This document shows, piece by piece, positions 16,759 to 24,607 of a DNA stretch of 64,000 bases. Below the pieces are notes generated by a model. It saw only the letters and a list, made by a program, of their open reading frames with translations, did not search any database and was not told the DNA's origin. The translations under genes and the position numbers were made by a program. The stretch spans positions 62,001 to 126,000 of the forward strand of contig JAEYSM010000016.1 in assembly GCA_023434665.1 (NCBI GenBank), read 5' to 3'. The stretch's first letter is position 1. Every line of letters starts with the position of its first letter. The stretch is from Bacteroidota bacterium (GTDB lineage: Bacteria > Bacteroidota > Bacteroidia > Bacteroidales > Lentimicrobiaceae).

Positions 16759-17634
16759 TTACCTTCTGGCTTCCCTTGATTTAAATAGATTAAGCAATGG
16801 TTTAACGTAATCCTGACCTGTATGAATTTTTGCGAAATCAATTCCACTTTTTCTAAAAATGTTTTGTAATTCCTGATTTCGTTCAAAAGCTTTTTTACGA
16901 TATGTTTCCCGAAATTTAACAGCAGATGTATCAACCCAAATACTTTTGCCTAACTCTTTGCTATATAGCTGTGCAAGCCCAATGTCTGGCAAATCACTTT
17001 CTGACTGATCAAAAATCTGTAAGGCAACTAAATCGTGTTTTCTCCCTGCTATCTTCATTGCATTTTCAAACCCATTATCTAAAAAATCAGATAGTATAAA
17101 TGCTGTGCATCTTTTTTTCATAGCATTAGTAAGAAAACGAAGCGCTTCAGCAATATTGGTTTTTTGGCTTACAGGCTTGAAATCTATAAGTTCGCGAATG
17201 ATCCTTAAAATATGTGAAGTTCCTTTTTGAGGCGGTATAAACTTTTCAATCTGGTCACTAAAAAAGATTATGCCAACCTTATCGTTATTATGTATGGCCG
17301 AAAATGCAATCAACGCTGAAATTTCAGTCATAAGGTCTTCTTTAAGTTGTGTTCTGGTACCATATTCATTTGAACCACTAACATCAACTAAAAGCATAAC
17401 GGTTAGTTCCCGTTCCTCATCAAAGATTTTGATATAAGGATGATTAAAGCGAGCAGTTACATTCCAATCTATATTTCTGATATCATCTCCAAACTGGTAT
17501 TCTCTTACTTCACTAAAAGCCATACCCCTTCCTTTGAATGCACTATGATATTCTCCAGAGAAAATCTGATTGGATAATCCTCTCGATTTGATCTCTATCT
17601 TTCTAACTTTCTTTAATATTTCTGATGTTTCCAT
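16759..17634 (-). CDS. DUF58 domain-containing protein
   Basis: A 291-residue soluble protein with the DUF58 signature GEYHSAFKGRGMAFSEVREY and the nearby DIRNIDWNVTAR block (residues about 27-62), followed by a VWA-like fold with LLVDVSGSNEYG (residues 82-93). DUF58 genes nearly always sit beside MoxR ATPases and VWA proteins; the protein is thought to be a substrate adaptor or partner of MoxR. Here it is 76 bp downstream of moxR and 7 bp upstream of the next orf. Confidence 0.95.
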   Translation of the reverse strand: METSEILKKVRKIEIKSRGLSNQIFSGEYHSAFKGRGMAFSEVREYQFGDDIRNIDWNVTARFNHPYIKIFDEERELTVMLLVDVSGSNEYGTRTQLKEDLMTEISALIAFSAIHNNDKVGIIFFSDQIEKFIPPQKGTSHILRIIRELIDFKPVSQKTNIAEALRFLTNAMKKRCTAFILSDFLDNGFENAMKIAGRKHDLVALQIFDQSESDLPDIGLAQLYSKELGKSIWVDTSAVKFRETYRKKAFERNQELQNIFRKSGIDFAKIHTGQDYVKPLLNLFKSREARR

Positions 17635-17710
17635 GTTTGTTCAGCAATGAATGATAACCGAGCCAGATTTCATAGAGTATATTAATCTACCAAATCCAAA
17701 AGTGGAGCAA

Positions 17711-18703
17711 TTATGGAACTTCAACCGTGTTTAAGATCTCATTTATTATTTCATTAGTCGTAATATTTTCTGCTTCGGCCTCGTAAGTCAAACCGATTCT
17801 ATGCCTCAATACATCATGAGCAATTGCCCTGATGTCTTCGGGAATAACATAACCTCTTCTTTTAATAAAGGCGTAAGCTTTTGCTGCCAAAGCCAGGTTA
17901 ATTGTTGCTCTGGGTGAGGCTCCATATGAAATAAGACCTTCAAACTTCTTAAGCCGATTTGCAGCTGGATATCTGGTCGAAAATACAATATCAGTTATAT
18001 AATTCTCAATTTTCTCATCAAGATATACTTCTCGAGTTAGGTTTCTTGCCTTCAGAATTTGTTCAGGTGTGATAATAGTTTTAGTGACCGGAAGGCTTTC
18101 TCCCATGTTTTGTCGCATGATAAATTTTTCTTCTTCTCTTGTTGGATAGTCAATAAGGACTTTTAACATAAATCGATCTACCTGGGCTTCTGGTAAAGGG
18201 TATGTACCTTCCTGTTCAATGGGGTTTTGAGTGGCAAGGACAAGGAAAGGTTCTGAAAGTGGATATGTGTTTTCTCCAATAGTTACCTGCCGTTCCTGCA
18301 TTGCCTCCAGAAGTGCACTCTGAACTTTAGCAGGGGAGCGGTTTATTTCATCTGCAAGTATGAAGTTCGCGAAAATCGGACCTTTCTTAACAGAGAATTC
18401 CTCACTTTTCTGACTATATATCATTGTACCTACAAGATCTGCAGGTAAAAGATCAGGTGTAAATTGAATACGACTAAAACGTGCATCAATAATATTTGCA
18501 AGTGATTTAATCGCAAGTGTTTTGGCCAAACCAGGTACACCCTCAAGAAGAATGTGACCATTAGACAATAGTCCAATAAGTAGTCTTTCTACCATGTGAC
18601 GTTGACCCACTATCACACGGTGCATTTCCATTTCAATAAGGTCAATAAAAGCACTTTCCTTCTGAATGCGCTCATTTAATTCCTTTATATCAGTTTCAAC
18701 CAT
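17711..18703 (-). CDS. MoxR family AAA+ ATPase
   Basis: A 330-residue MoxR ATPase. Walker A LLEGVPGLAKT is at residues 53-63, the following TPDLLPADLVGTMIY block is characteristic of MoxR, Walker B appears as ANFILADEINRSP near residue 117, and the ATQNPIEQEGTYPLPEAQVD sensor region is intact. MoxR proteins act as chaperone-like AAA+ ATPases for VWA partners. It is the first gene of the eight-gene operon that continues through batE, transcribed from the promoter just upstream. Confidence 0.96.
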   Translation of the reverse strand: MVETDIKELNERIQKESAFIDLIEMEMHRVIVGQRHMVERLLIGLLSNGHILLEGVPGLAKTLAIKSLANIIDARFSRIQFTPDLLPADLVGTMIYSQKSEEFSVKKGPIFANFILADEINRSPAKVQSALLEAMQERQVTIGENTYPLSEPFLVLATQNPIEQEGTYPLPEAQVDRFMLKVLIDYPTREEEKFIMRQNMGESLPVTKTIITPEQILKARNLTREVYLDEKIENYITDIVFSTRYPAANRLKKFEGLISYGASPRATINLALAAKAYAFIKRRGYVIPEDIRAIAHDVLRHRIGLTYEAEAENITTNEIINEILNTVEVP

Positions 18704-18719
18704 AAGAGTATTTTTTTTG

Positions 18720-18748
18720 CAAAAATACCATTACAATATCTTAACCAA
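18720..18748 (-). promoter_or_regulatory. promoter of the moxR-bat operon
   Basis: On the minus strand, TTG (18748-18746), an 18-bp spacer and TATTTTTG (18727-18720) match the Bacteroidota consensus closely. The moxR ATG is 16 bp further, implying a leader of roughly ten bases. This is one of the two best promoter matches in the window. Confidence 0.7.
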
Positions 18749-18851
18749 TTGGCCTCCGCTGTTAAAAATTGTTAAACAGAAATATATGAAGATTAGACTA
18801 AAATGAATAATCTTACCACAATTTACGGATCAAAAAGAAAGGGGAATTTAA

Positions 18852-20012
18852 TTACAGATTTAACTTATTTTTCAGATCAACAGGAATACCATCCTTATGC
18901 ACCATAATTGCAACTGTATTTAATTTCACAAAAGCTTCAGACATATTAAGTAAACCTCCGGTTTGGTTACTTTTATCTGACCATGAATTTTTTGTGATAA
19001 AGTAAGTTTTTCCATTCTGATCTACAACTTTCCCAACTAAGTGCATTAAATGATCATCTGTTGTTTGGTAATTATCGAATGCTTCTTGCCTCATTTGTTG
19101 AGTTATCTCTCTTTCGTTTCTAACATACTTGAAATCGTAAACCATTTCTCCCTTTTCTTTTTCCGTCATCTTTTCCCATTTTTCCATTTCAGTAGCTGAA
19201 TTAGAAAATGGTTGAAAAGCAGGGACAATAGCTAGGCTATTCGAGTGGGAAAATCCTCTGTCACTAACATCACCATCCCAACAGATAGAATATCCGTTCT
19301 CTAAAGAATAATTGATAATCTGGATTAATTCGTCTATGGGCACATTGTAATATGAACCTCCTGACCAGTTATCCGGGATTTCAAGTATAAAGCGACTGTA
19401 AAAAGGATGATGAGTATAGGATGTAATTTCAACATAATCATCAACGTTAAGGCCATAAGAGTTAATTTTATTAGATTCGGGAAGTTTACCCATGTATGAT
19501 TCAAGGATAGCATTAAATGCAATTGGCCACTGTGATGATAATTTTCCTGATTTAGTATTGCCAAGTGATTTAAGAAAACCGCTTAGAATTTCATCCATTT
19601 CACCATGATCGGGTTTGTTATTATTTCCGGAAGGAATGCCTGAATACTGTTCCTGAGTTATTATTCCATTCTGACGAATGATATCTAGTACATCATGTGC
19701 CTGACCGCCAGGCCCAAAATTATAACTTCCATGATATCTTATAAATTTGGATGCTTTTTGATTATAAGCCTGATGCACATAATACATTTCAGATAGGTCG
19801 AATGTGCCTTTGTTAAGACGTAACAGTTCAGACTCTAGAAAAGAAATAGTAGCAAAACTCCAACATGTCCCACTCCTGTATTGATCTTTGATGGGAGTAT
19901 ATTCTAATTCTACCTTAGGAGAAAATTTGTAATGTTGATCTTTAATATCTTGTGCATAAGAAGTACAAGAAAAAAGAAGAGCCGAAATACATGTGAATAC
20001 CAGATTTTTCAT
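18852..20012 (-). CDS. secreted C1 (papain/bleomycin hydrolase-type) peptidase
   Basis: A 386-residue protein with a signal peptide (cut near CTSYAQ) and the bleomycin-hydrolase/aminopeptidase C catalytic residues: Cys in QYRSGTCWSFATI (near residue 50), His in DHLMHLVG (near residue 339) and Asn in TKNSWSD (near residue 357). It is exported, unlike cytosolic PepC. A TAGATTTG box at 20035-20042 (minus strand) lies just upstream, though without a well-spaced -33 element. The gene is divergent from the T9SS cargo genes. Confidence 0.92.
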   Translation of the reverse strand: MKNLVFTCISALLFSCTSYAQDIKDQHYKFSPKVELEYTPIKDQYRSGTCWSFATISFLESELLRLNKGTFDLSEMYYVHQAYNQKASKFIRYHGSYNFGPGGQAHDVLDIIRQNGIITQEQYSGIPSGNNNKPDHGEMDEILSGFLKSLGNTKSGKLSSQWPIAFNAILESYMGKLPESNKINSYGLNVDDYVEITSYTHHPFYSRFILEIPDNWSGGSYYNVPIDELIQIINYSLENGYSICWDGDVSDRGFSHSNSLAIVPAFQPFSNSATEMEKWEKMTEKEKGEMVYDFKYVRNEREITQQMRQEAFDNYQTTDDHLMHLVGKVVDQNGKTYFITKNSWSDKSNQTGGLLNMSEAFVKLNTVAIMVHKDGIPVDLKNKLNL

Positions 20013-20116
20013 GATTTATTTTTTTTAAGAATTGCAAATCTATAGAAGTCGTTCAAAAAATCGTTTAAAAAGTAAAAAAATGAGTTAATTTGTAGTTAAA
20101 ATGAAATGCATTTTTA

Positions 20117-20124
20117 TACCTTTG
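20117..20124 (+). promoter_or_regulatory. -7 element of the T9SS cargo operon
   Basis: TACCTTTG is an exact TAnnTTTG match. A TTG lies 24 bp upstream (20090-20092), a little far. If used, it gives a leader of about 160 bases before the cargo gene start at 20288. Confidence 0.5.
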
Positions 20125-20174
20125 CCCGAACAGAGACATACAAAAGCAGGTATAAAAACAATAATTTATTAGAG

Positions 20175-20217
20175 ATATTCAAAAGTATAGAAAATTTGCT
20201 CTTCTGTACTTGAATAT
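20175..20217 (+). promoter_or_regulatory. long bulged hairpin in the leader of the T9SS cargo gene
   Basis: Bases 20175-20190 and 20204-20217 pair as 14 base pairs with one two-base bulge and one G-T wobble around a 13-nt loop. The hairpin lies between the -7 element and the start codon at 20288, so it would be in the mRNA leader. It has no T-run after it and is not a terminator. Confidence 0.5.
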
Positions 20218-20287
20218 ATTGTAAATTAGCGTAACTTGTGCCACTCTAGAACGAGCTATACATTAAATTTTAATAAACTAAAGTTAT

Positions 20288-22963
20288 ATGAAAAGTAGAA
20301 AATTACTCATTGGCTTTCTGACATTTATGTTTACAGCGGGATTGTTCATAACGTCCACCGTCAGTACATATGGACAGTCAGCTTTAGGGTTAAACTGGAC
20401 ATCATTAGGTCCAGACAATTACTCAGGAAGAACAAGAGCTATACTTTTATCCAATAAAGATGCTCAATTGAATACATTATATGCTGGAGGTGTTTCAGGA
20501 GGGCTTTGGAAATCAACCACCAGAGGATTGACCTGGAATCAGATCATCACAGATGACGTGGTATTAAATGTTAGCTGTATTGCTCAATCTAGTACCGGTG
20601 AAATTTATGTTGGAACAGGCGAAAGTTTTTCAAGTGAGCGATTTAACTTATACTCCGGATTTGTAGGACAGGGTATCTATAAATCAACCGATGGAAATTC
20701 CTTCACCAAATTAGCTTCAACAGACCCTGGTTCTTTTAACAATCCTAACGCAGAGTGGGCTTATGTTAACAGAATAGCTGCAATTGACGGTAAAGTTTAT
20801 GCAGCTACTAACAGTGGGTTAAAGGTTTCCAATGATGGTGGAACAACCTGGTCAACTGCAAAAGTAAATGGAGTTGATCTGAGTTCACCTTCTACCGAAG
20901 TTGACATTGCATCTGATGGAACAGTTATTGCTTCTGTTGGAAATAAAGTTTACAAATCTAATAATGGAGCATCAGATACTTTTGTACTGATTTCTGGAGA
21001 AACTGGTGATAACGAGCTTCCTGATACTGGTTTAGCAAGAATTGAGCTTGCATTTGCCCCATCAGACCCTGCTACTATTTATGCTGTTTTAATTGCTGAT
21101 GGAACTACCGGAGGATTTCTCAGAGGACAACTCTATGGTGTATTTGTGTCAAAAGATAAAGGTGAAACCTGGAGAATAATTGGTCCTGGTGCAAGTGTAT
21201 TATTTAACGTATTTGGCAATTCTGCCAACACAACCCACTATGGTGATTATGTTGCTTCTTTAATAGTAGATGATGAAAATCCAGATATGATCTATCTAGG
21301 AGGTGTTAACATATGGGAAGGAAAGAAAATAGTTGAAACTGGTTTTTATCAATGGCAACAGAAAACAGGTGGAAGTGTGAACCGCTTTCATAATATAATC
21401 ATCGACCCAGAGGATAATGTTTACCTGGCAACTGACCAAGGTGTTTTCAGATCGAATACTCTATTTAATGAGATTACAGGTCTGAATAGAAATTACAGAA
21501 CATCTATGTTTTACACTGTTGCATTTAATGACAATGGAAAAGTTATTGGCGGAACACAGGGCAACGGAGTTGTATTTATTGATGGTCAGGGGAATACCCC
21601 CGCAGCAGGTCATCAAATTTTCCCAGGAAATGTTGGTGGTTCTGTTGAAATATCAATGATTAATCCTAAAGCAATGTTCTGGTCATCGAATAATGGTGTT
21701 TATGAACGTTCAGCTGACTTAGGTGTATCAATCGCAAACGAATTTGTTTTAGATGCAATATCTACAGCTAATGCAGGTATATTCCAGACTCCTTTCCGTA
21801 TGTGGGAAAGTTTTGATTTTCAAGTTTCTAGAGACAGTATTACCTATATTACCAAAGTAAACCATGCTGCCGGTGAAACAATTGAAGTAAAGAGTAAGAC
21901 AAGTGGATTCCCATTTGAGTACACATTTACAGAACCATTGACAATTGGTGATTCGGTAAAAATTCAAGATATCATTGCCTCTCGTTTCTTTATTGGCGCT
22001 GTTAATAGTGTTTACATGTCTAAAGAAGTACTTGATTTCAGTAAATTGCCGAAATGGTTTAAAATTGCTAATATTGAGGGCAATCCCTCAAGTATGGCTT
22101 ATTCATCAGATGTAAATTACCTGTTTGTAGGTACTCAGGATGGTAAAGTCTATAGGATAGCAAATATCGCTTTAGCCAACGATTCTATTAGAGCTGAGGT
22201 TACCAGTACTTCCTGCATTATATCTACATCACTTATACAAACATTTGCCGGACGTAATGTGACTTCAATATCCGTAGATCCAAGTAATTCAAAAAATATT
22301 CTTGTAACCCTTGGTGGTTATGGTAACGATAACTTTGTTTACTATTCTTCAAATGCATTAGATCAAACTCCTGCATTTTCATCAGTTCAGGGGAATCTTC
22401 CCAAAATGCCAGTTTATTCAAGTTTGTTTGAAATGAGTTCTTCAGACGTAATAATTGGAACTGACTTTGGAATTTACACAACTCGTTCACTGGGTGCGAA
22501 TACCGTTTGGACAGCTGAAAATAATGGAATGGGTGCTCTTCCAATCATGTCGATCAGACAACAGACTGCTTCTCGTCCGTTCGTCGATGGAATGGGTACT
22601 ATCACAAACAAAGGTGCTATATATATAGCCACTCATGGTAATGGTATTTTTGAAAATAAATTGTATGTTGGAATGGACGAGATTATAAATAAGACAACCA
22701 ATTCTAACAACAAGCTAGTCATTTATCCTAACCCTGTTCAAGATCAGATTAATCTCAATATACTTACTTCTAAAGCATCATCAGCTGTTGCTAATATCTA
22801 TGATCTAAGAGGAAATATTGTGAGCACCCATAATCTTGGAAACCTTAGTAAAGGAAATAATAGTGTAATGATTCAGGCAACTGATCTTAAAATTGGCACT
22901 TACTTAATCCAGGTTATTATTGGCTCTGAAGTGCAAAAGGCTAAATTTGTAGTAGTAAAATAA
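20288..22963 (+). CDS. T9SS-exported BNR/VPS10-like beta-propeller protein
   Basis: An 891-residue secreted protein with a signal peptide and many BNR/sortilin-type repeats (Ser-x-Asp-x-Gly-x-Thr-Trp pattern: STTRGLTW, SNDGGTTW, SKDKGETW), which form beta-propellers. The last 75 residues are a type A T9SS sorting domain: LVIYPNPVQDQINL, a middle block and GTYLIQVIIGSEVQKAKFVVVK. It should be exported across the outer membrane and anchored or released there. Ligand or substrate unknown; BNR repeats alone do not prove glycosidase activity. The second cargo gene follows after 47 bp. Confidence 0.92.
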   Translation: MKSRKLLIGFLTFMFTAGLFITSTVSTYGQSALGLNWTSLGPDNYSGRTRAILLSNKDAQLNTLYAGGVSGGLWKSTTRGLTWNQIITDDVVLNVSCIAQSSTGEIYVGTGESFSSERFNLYSGFVGQGIYKSTDGNSFTKLASTDPGSFNNPNAEWAYVNRIAAIDGKVYAATNSGLKVSNDGGTTWSTAKVNGVDLSSPSTEVDIASDGTVIASVGNKVYKSNNGASDTFVLISGETGDNELPDTGLARIELAFAPSDPATIYAVLIADGTTGGFLRGQLYGVFVSKDKGETWRIIGPGASVLFNVFGNSANTTHYGDYVASLIVDDENPDMIYLGGVNIWEGKKIVETGFYQWQQKTGGSVNRFHNIIIDPEDNVYLATDQGVFRSNTLFNEITGLNRNYRTSMFYTVAFNDNGKVIGGTQGNGVVFIDGQGNTPAAGHQIFPGNVGGSVEISMINPKAMFWSSNNGVYERSADLGVSIANEFVLDAISTANAGIFQTPFRMWESFDFQVSRDSITYITKVNHAAGETIEVKSKTSGFPFEYTFTEPLTIGDSVKIQDIIASRFFIGAVNSVYMSKEVLDFSKLPKWFKIANIEGNPSSMAYSSDVNYLFVGTQDGKVYRIANIALANDSIRAEVTSTSCIISTSLIQTFAGRNVTSISVDPSNSKNILVTLGGYGNDNFVYYSSNALDQTPAFSSVQGNLPKMPVYSSLFEMSSSDVIIGTDFGIYTTRSLGANTVWTAENNGMGALPIMSIRQQTASRPFVDGMGTITNKGAIYIATHGNGIFENKLYVGMDEIINKTTNSNNKLVIYPNPVQDQINLNILTSKASSAVANIYDLRGNIVSTHNLGNLSKGNNSVMIQATDLKIGTYLIQVIIGSEVQKAKFVVVK

Positions 22964-23010
22964 TCAGTGTAACTATATACCTGATACGAACACAGCAAAA
23001 ATCAATCTCT

Positions 23011-24474
23011 ATGAAAAATATATTCTTTACATTACTTATCTTTATTACAGCCCTGAATTTAAGTGCCGCCCCAGATATTTACACACCTCAATTAGTAAGC
23101 CCTGCAAACAACGCTGTAAATATGTTCCCTGATGTGGACCTTGACTGGGATGCTGTAACAGGTGATTTAGGATTGCATTATGAAGCTCAGCTTGATACAA
23201 CTTCTGATTTCACCAATCCTACTACATTCACTACTGAAGTTACCAAGTATAAAATGTCCAATCTTGAATTTGGAAGGGTTTATTACTGGAGAGTTAGAGC
23301 AATTGATAATTCTCAAACCTCAGAGTGGTCTGAAACTCGCTCCTTTACAGTTGTCAATGTTGTTACAATCAGCAGGCCAACCGATAATGCTAATAACGTT
23401 GATGCTAATGTTGTTATCATCTGGCAACGTATTTCGGGGGTTACTCATTTCGACCTGCAATTTGATACTGTAAATACATTCGATAGTCCAGCAATGACAA
23501 TTATTTCTGTTGGAGGTAATTTGCAAACCACAAATGCCAACGCATTGTATTTTGGAAAAACTTATAATTTAAGAATGCGTGCCCGCCATGCAAACGATAC
23601 ATCAGCATGGTCGACTATTAAAGTTTTTACTGTAAATAGTAACTTAGGACTAAAAACACCTGCTAACAATGCAACCGGAATCTCTCCAAATGCTGAATTT
23701 AGTTGGAATAAGATCAATGGATTACAGAAATATCAGCTTATTATTTCAACTGATGCCGCAATGGAGCACTATGAAGCTTATAATGTTTCTGCTACATTGA
23801 CTAATCCAAAATTTATTCCTGATACGTTGATGTTTGGTACCACTTACTATTGGCAGGTGGCTGGAGTCCATGCTTATGATACTTTATTCTCTGAAGTTAG
23901 AAGTATGACTACTGTTGACAAAGTTACTCTTACTGCTCCTGTGAATAATGCAACAAATGTCGCACTACAACCACTGCTCACATGGCAAACAATATCAGGT
24001 TTATTAAACTATCAGATAGATATCGCCAATAATGCTGATTTTAACTCTGCTTATTCATACTCTGTGGAAGGGGCTAGTGAATTTAAGATTCCCCTTAATG
24101 TAGTTGATAGTGCTAAGAATTATTACTGGAGAGTCAGAGCTATAAGTAGTCGTGATACCAGTGAATATAGTGAAACATGGAGTTTCAGGACTGTTGCATT
24201 AGGTATTGATGATCAGATTAAATTACAAAATGCTAAACTATATCCTTCTCCAGCCTCAAGTAAAGTCAATATAAGCTTGAGAAGTAATTATAATGGTGTA
24301 GGTGAAATCGAAGTGTACGATCTTCTTGGTTCAGTTCGTTCCAAGTCTAAAGTTAACTTTACAAATGGGTTAATTAAAGACATGTCTGTCGAAAATCTGA
24401 CCAATGGTATTTATATTGTTAACATCATATTTGAAGGAAAAATGTACACTTCAAAATTGATTATCCAGAAATAA
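23011..24474 (+). CDS. T9SS-exported fibronectin type III-like repeat protein
   Basis: A 487-residue protein with a signal peptide and four repeats of about 95 residues of fibronectin type III style. Each opens like L.(S/A)P.N.A..V....L.W and contains YYWRVRA or a close variant before the next unit (residues about 25-395). The C-terminal 80 residues form a type A sorting domain (AKLYPSPASSKVNIS and NGIYIVNIIFEGKMYTSKLIIQK). It is the second gene of the cargo pair and is followed directly by a strong terminator. A surface adhesion or carbohydrate-binding role is possible. Confidence 0.9.
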   Translation: MKNIFFTLLIFITALNLSAAPDIYTPQLVSPANNAVNMFPDVDLDWDAVTGDLGLHYEAQLDTTSDFTNPTTFTTEVTKYKMSNLEFGRVYYWRVRAIDNSQTSEWSETRSFTVVNVVTISRPTDNANNVDANVVIIWQRISGVTHFDLQFDTVNTFDSPAMTIISVGGNLQTTNANALYFGKTYNLRMRARHANDTSAWSTIKVFTVNSNLGLKTPANNATGISPNAEFSWNKINGLQKYQLIISTDAAMEHYEAYNVSATLTNPKFIPDTLMFGTTYYWQVAGVHAYDTLFSEVRSMTTVDKVTLTAPVNNATNVALQPLLTWQTISGLLNYQIDIANNADFNSAYSYSVEGASEFKIPLNVVDSAKNYYWRVRAISSRDTSEYSETWSFRTVALGIDDQIKLQNAKLYPSPASSKVNISLRSNYNGVGEIEVYDLLGSVRSKSKVNFTNGLIKDMSVENLTNGIYIVNIIFEGKMYTSKLIIQK

Positions 24475-24490
24475 TACATTTAAAATTTTA

Positions 24491-24526
24491 AAAAAAACTG
24501 CCCCAAACCCGGGGCAGTTTTTTTTT
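24491..24526 (+). terminator. Rho-independent terminator after the T9SS cargo genes
   Basis: An ACTGCCCC/GGGGCAGT stem (24497-24504 with 24511-24518) and a 6-nt loop, extended by A/T pairing and ending in a run of nine T. It begins 16 bp past the cargo gene stop. This is a textbook intrinsic terminator. Confidence 0.93.
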
Positions 24527-24607
24527 GCGCTGATTCTACATCATGGGAATCGAACTGACTTGAGTTTTTACTGTTGTATTCTTTATCTTGTTTAACCCGT
24601 ATTTTTT

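Noticed and set aside
24527..24607. tRNA-like sequence (GGGAATCGAAC) before the glycosyltransferase
   Set aside because: Too little room for a tRNA between the terminator and the gene, and no matching anticodon arm.
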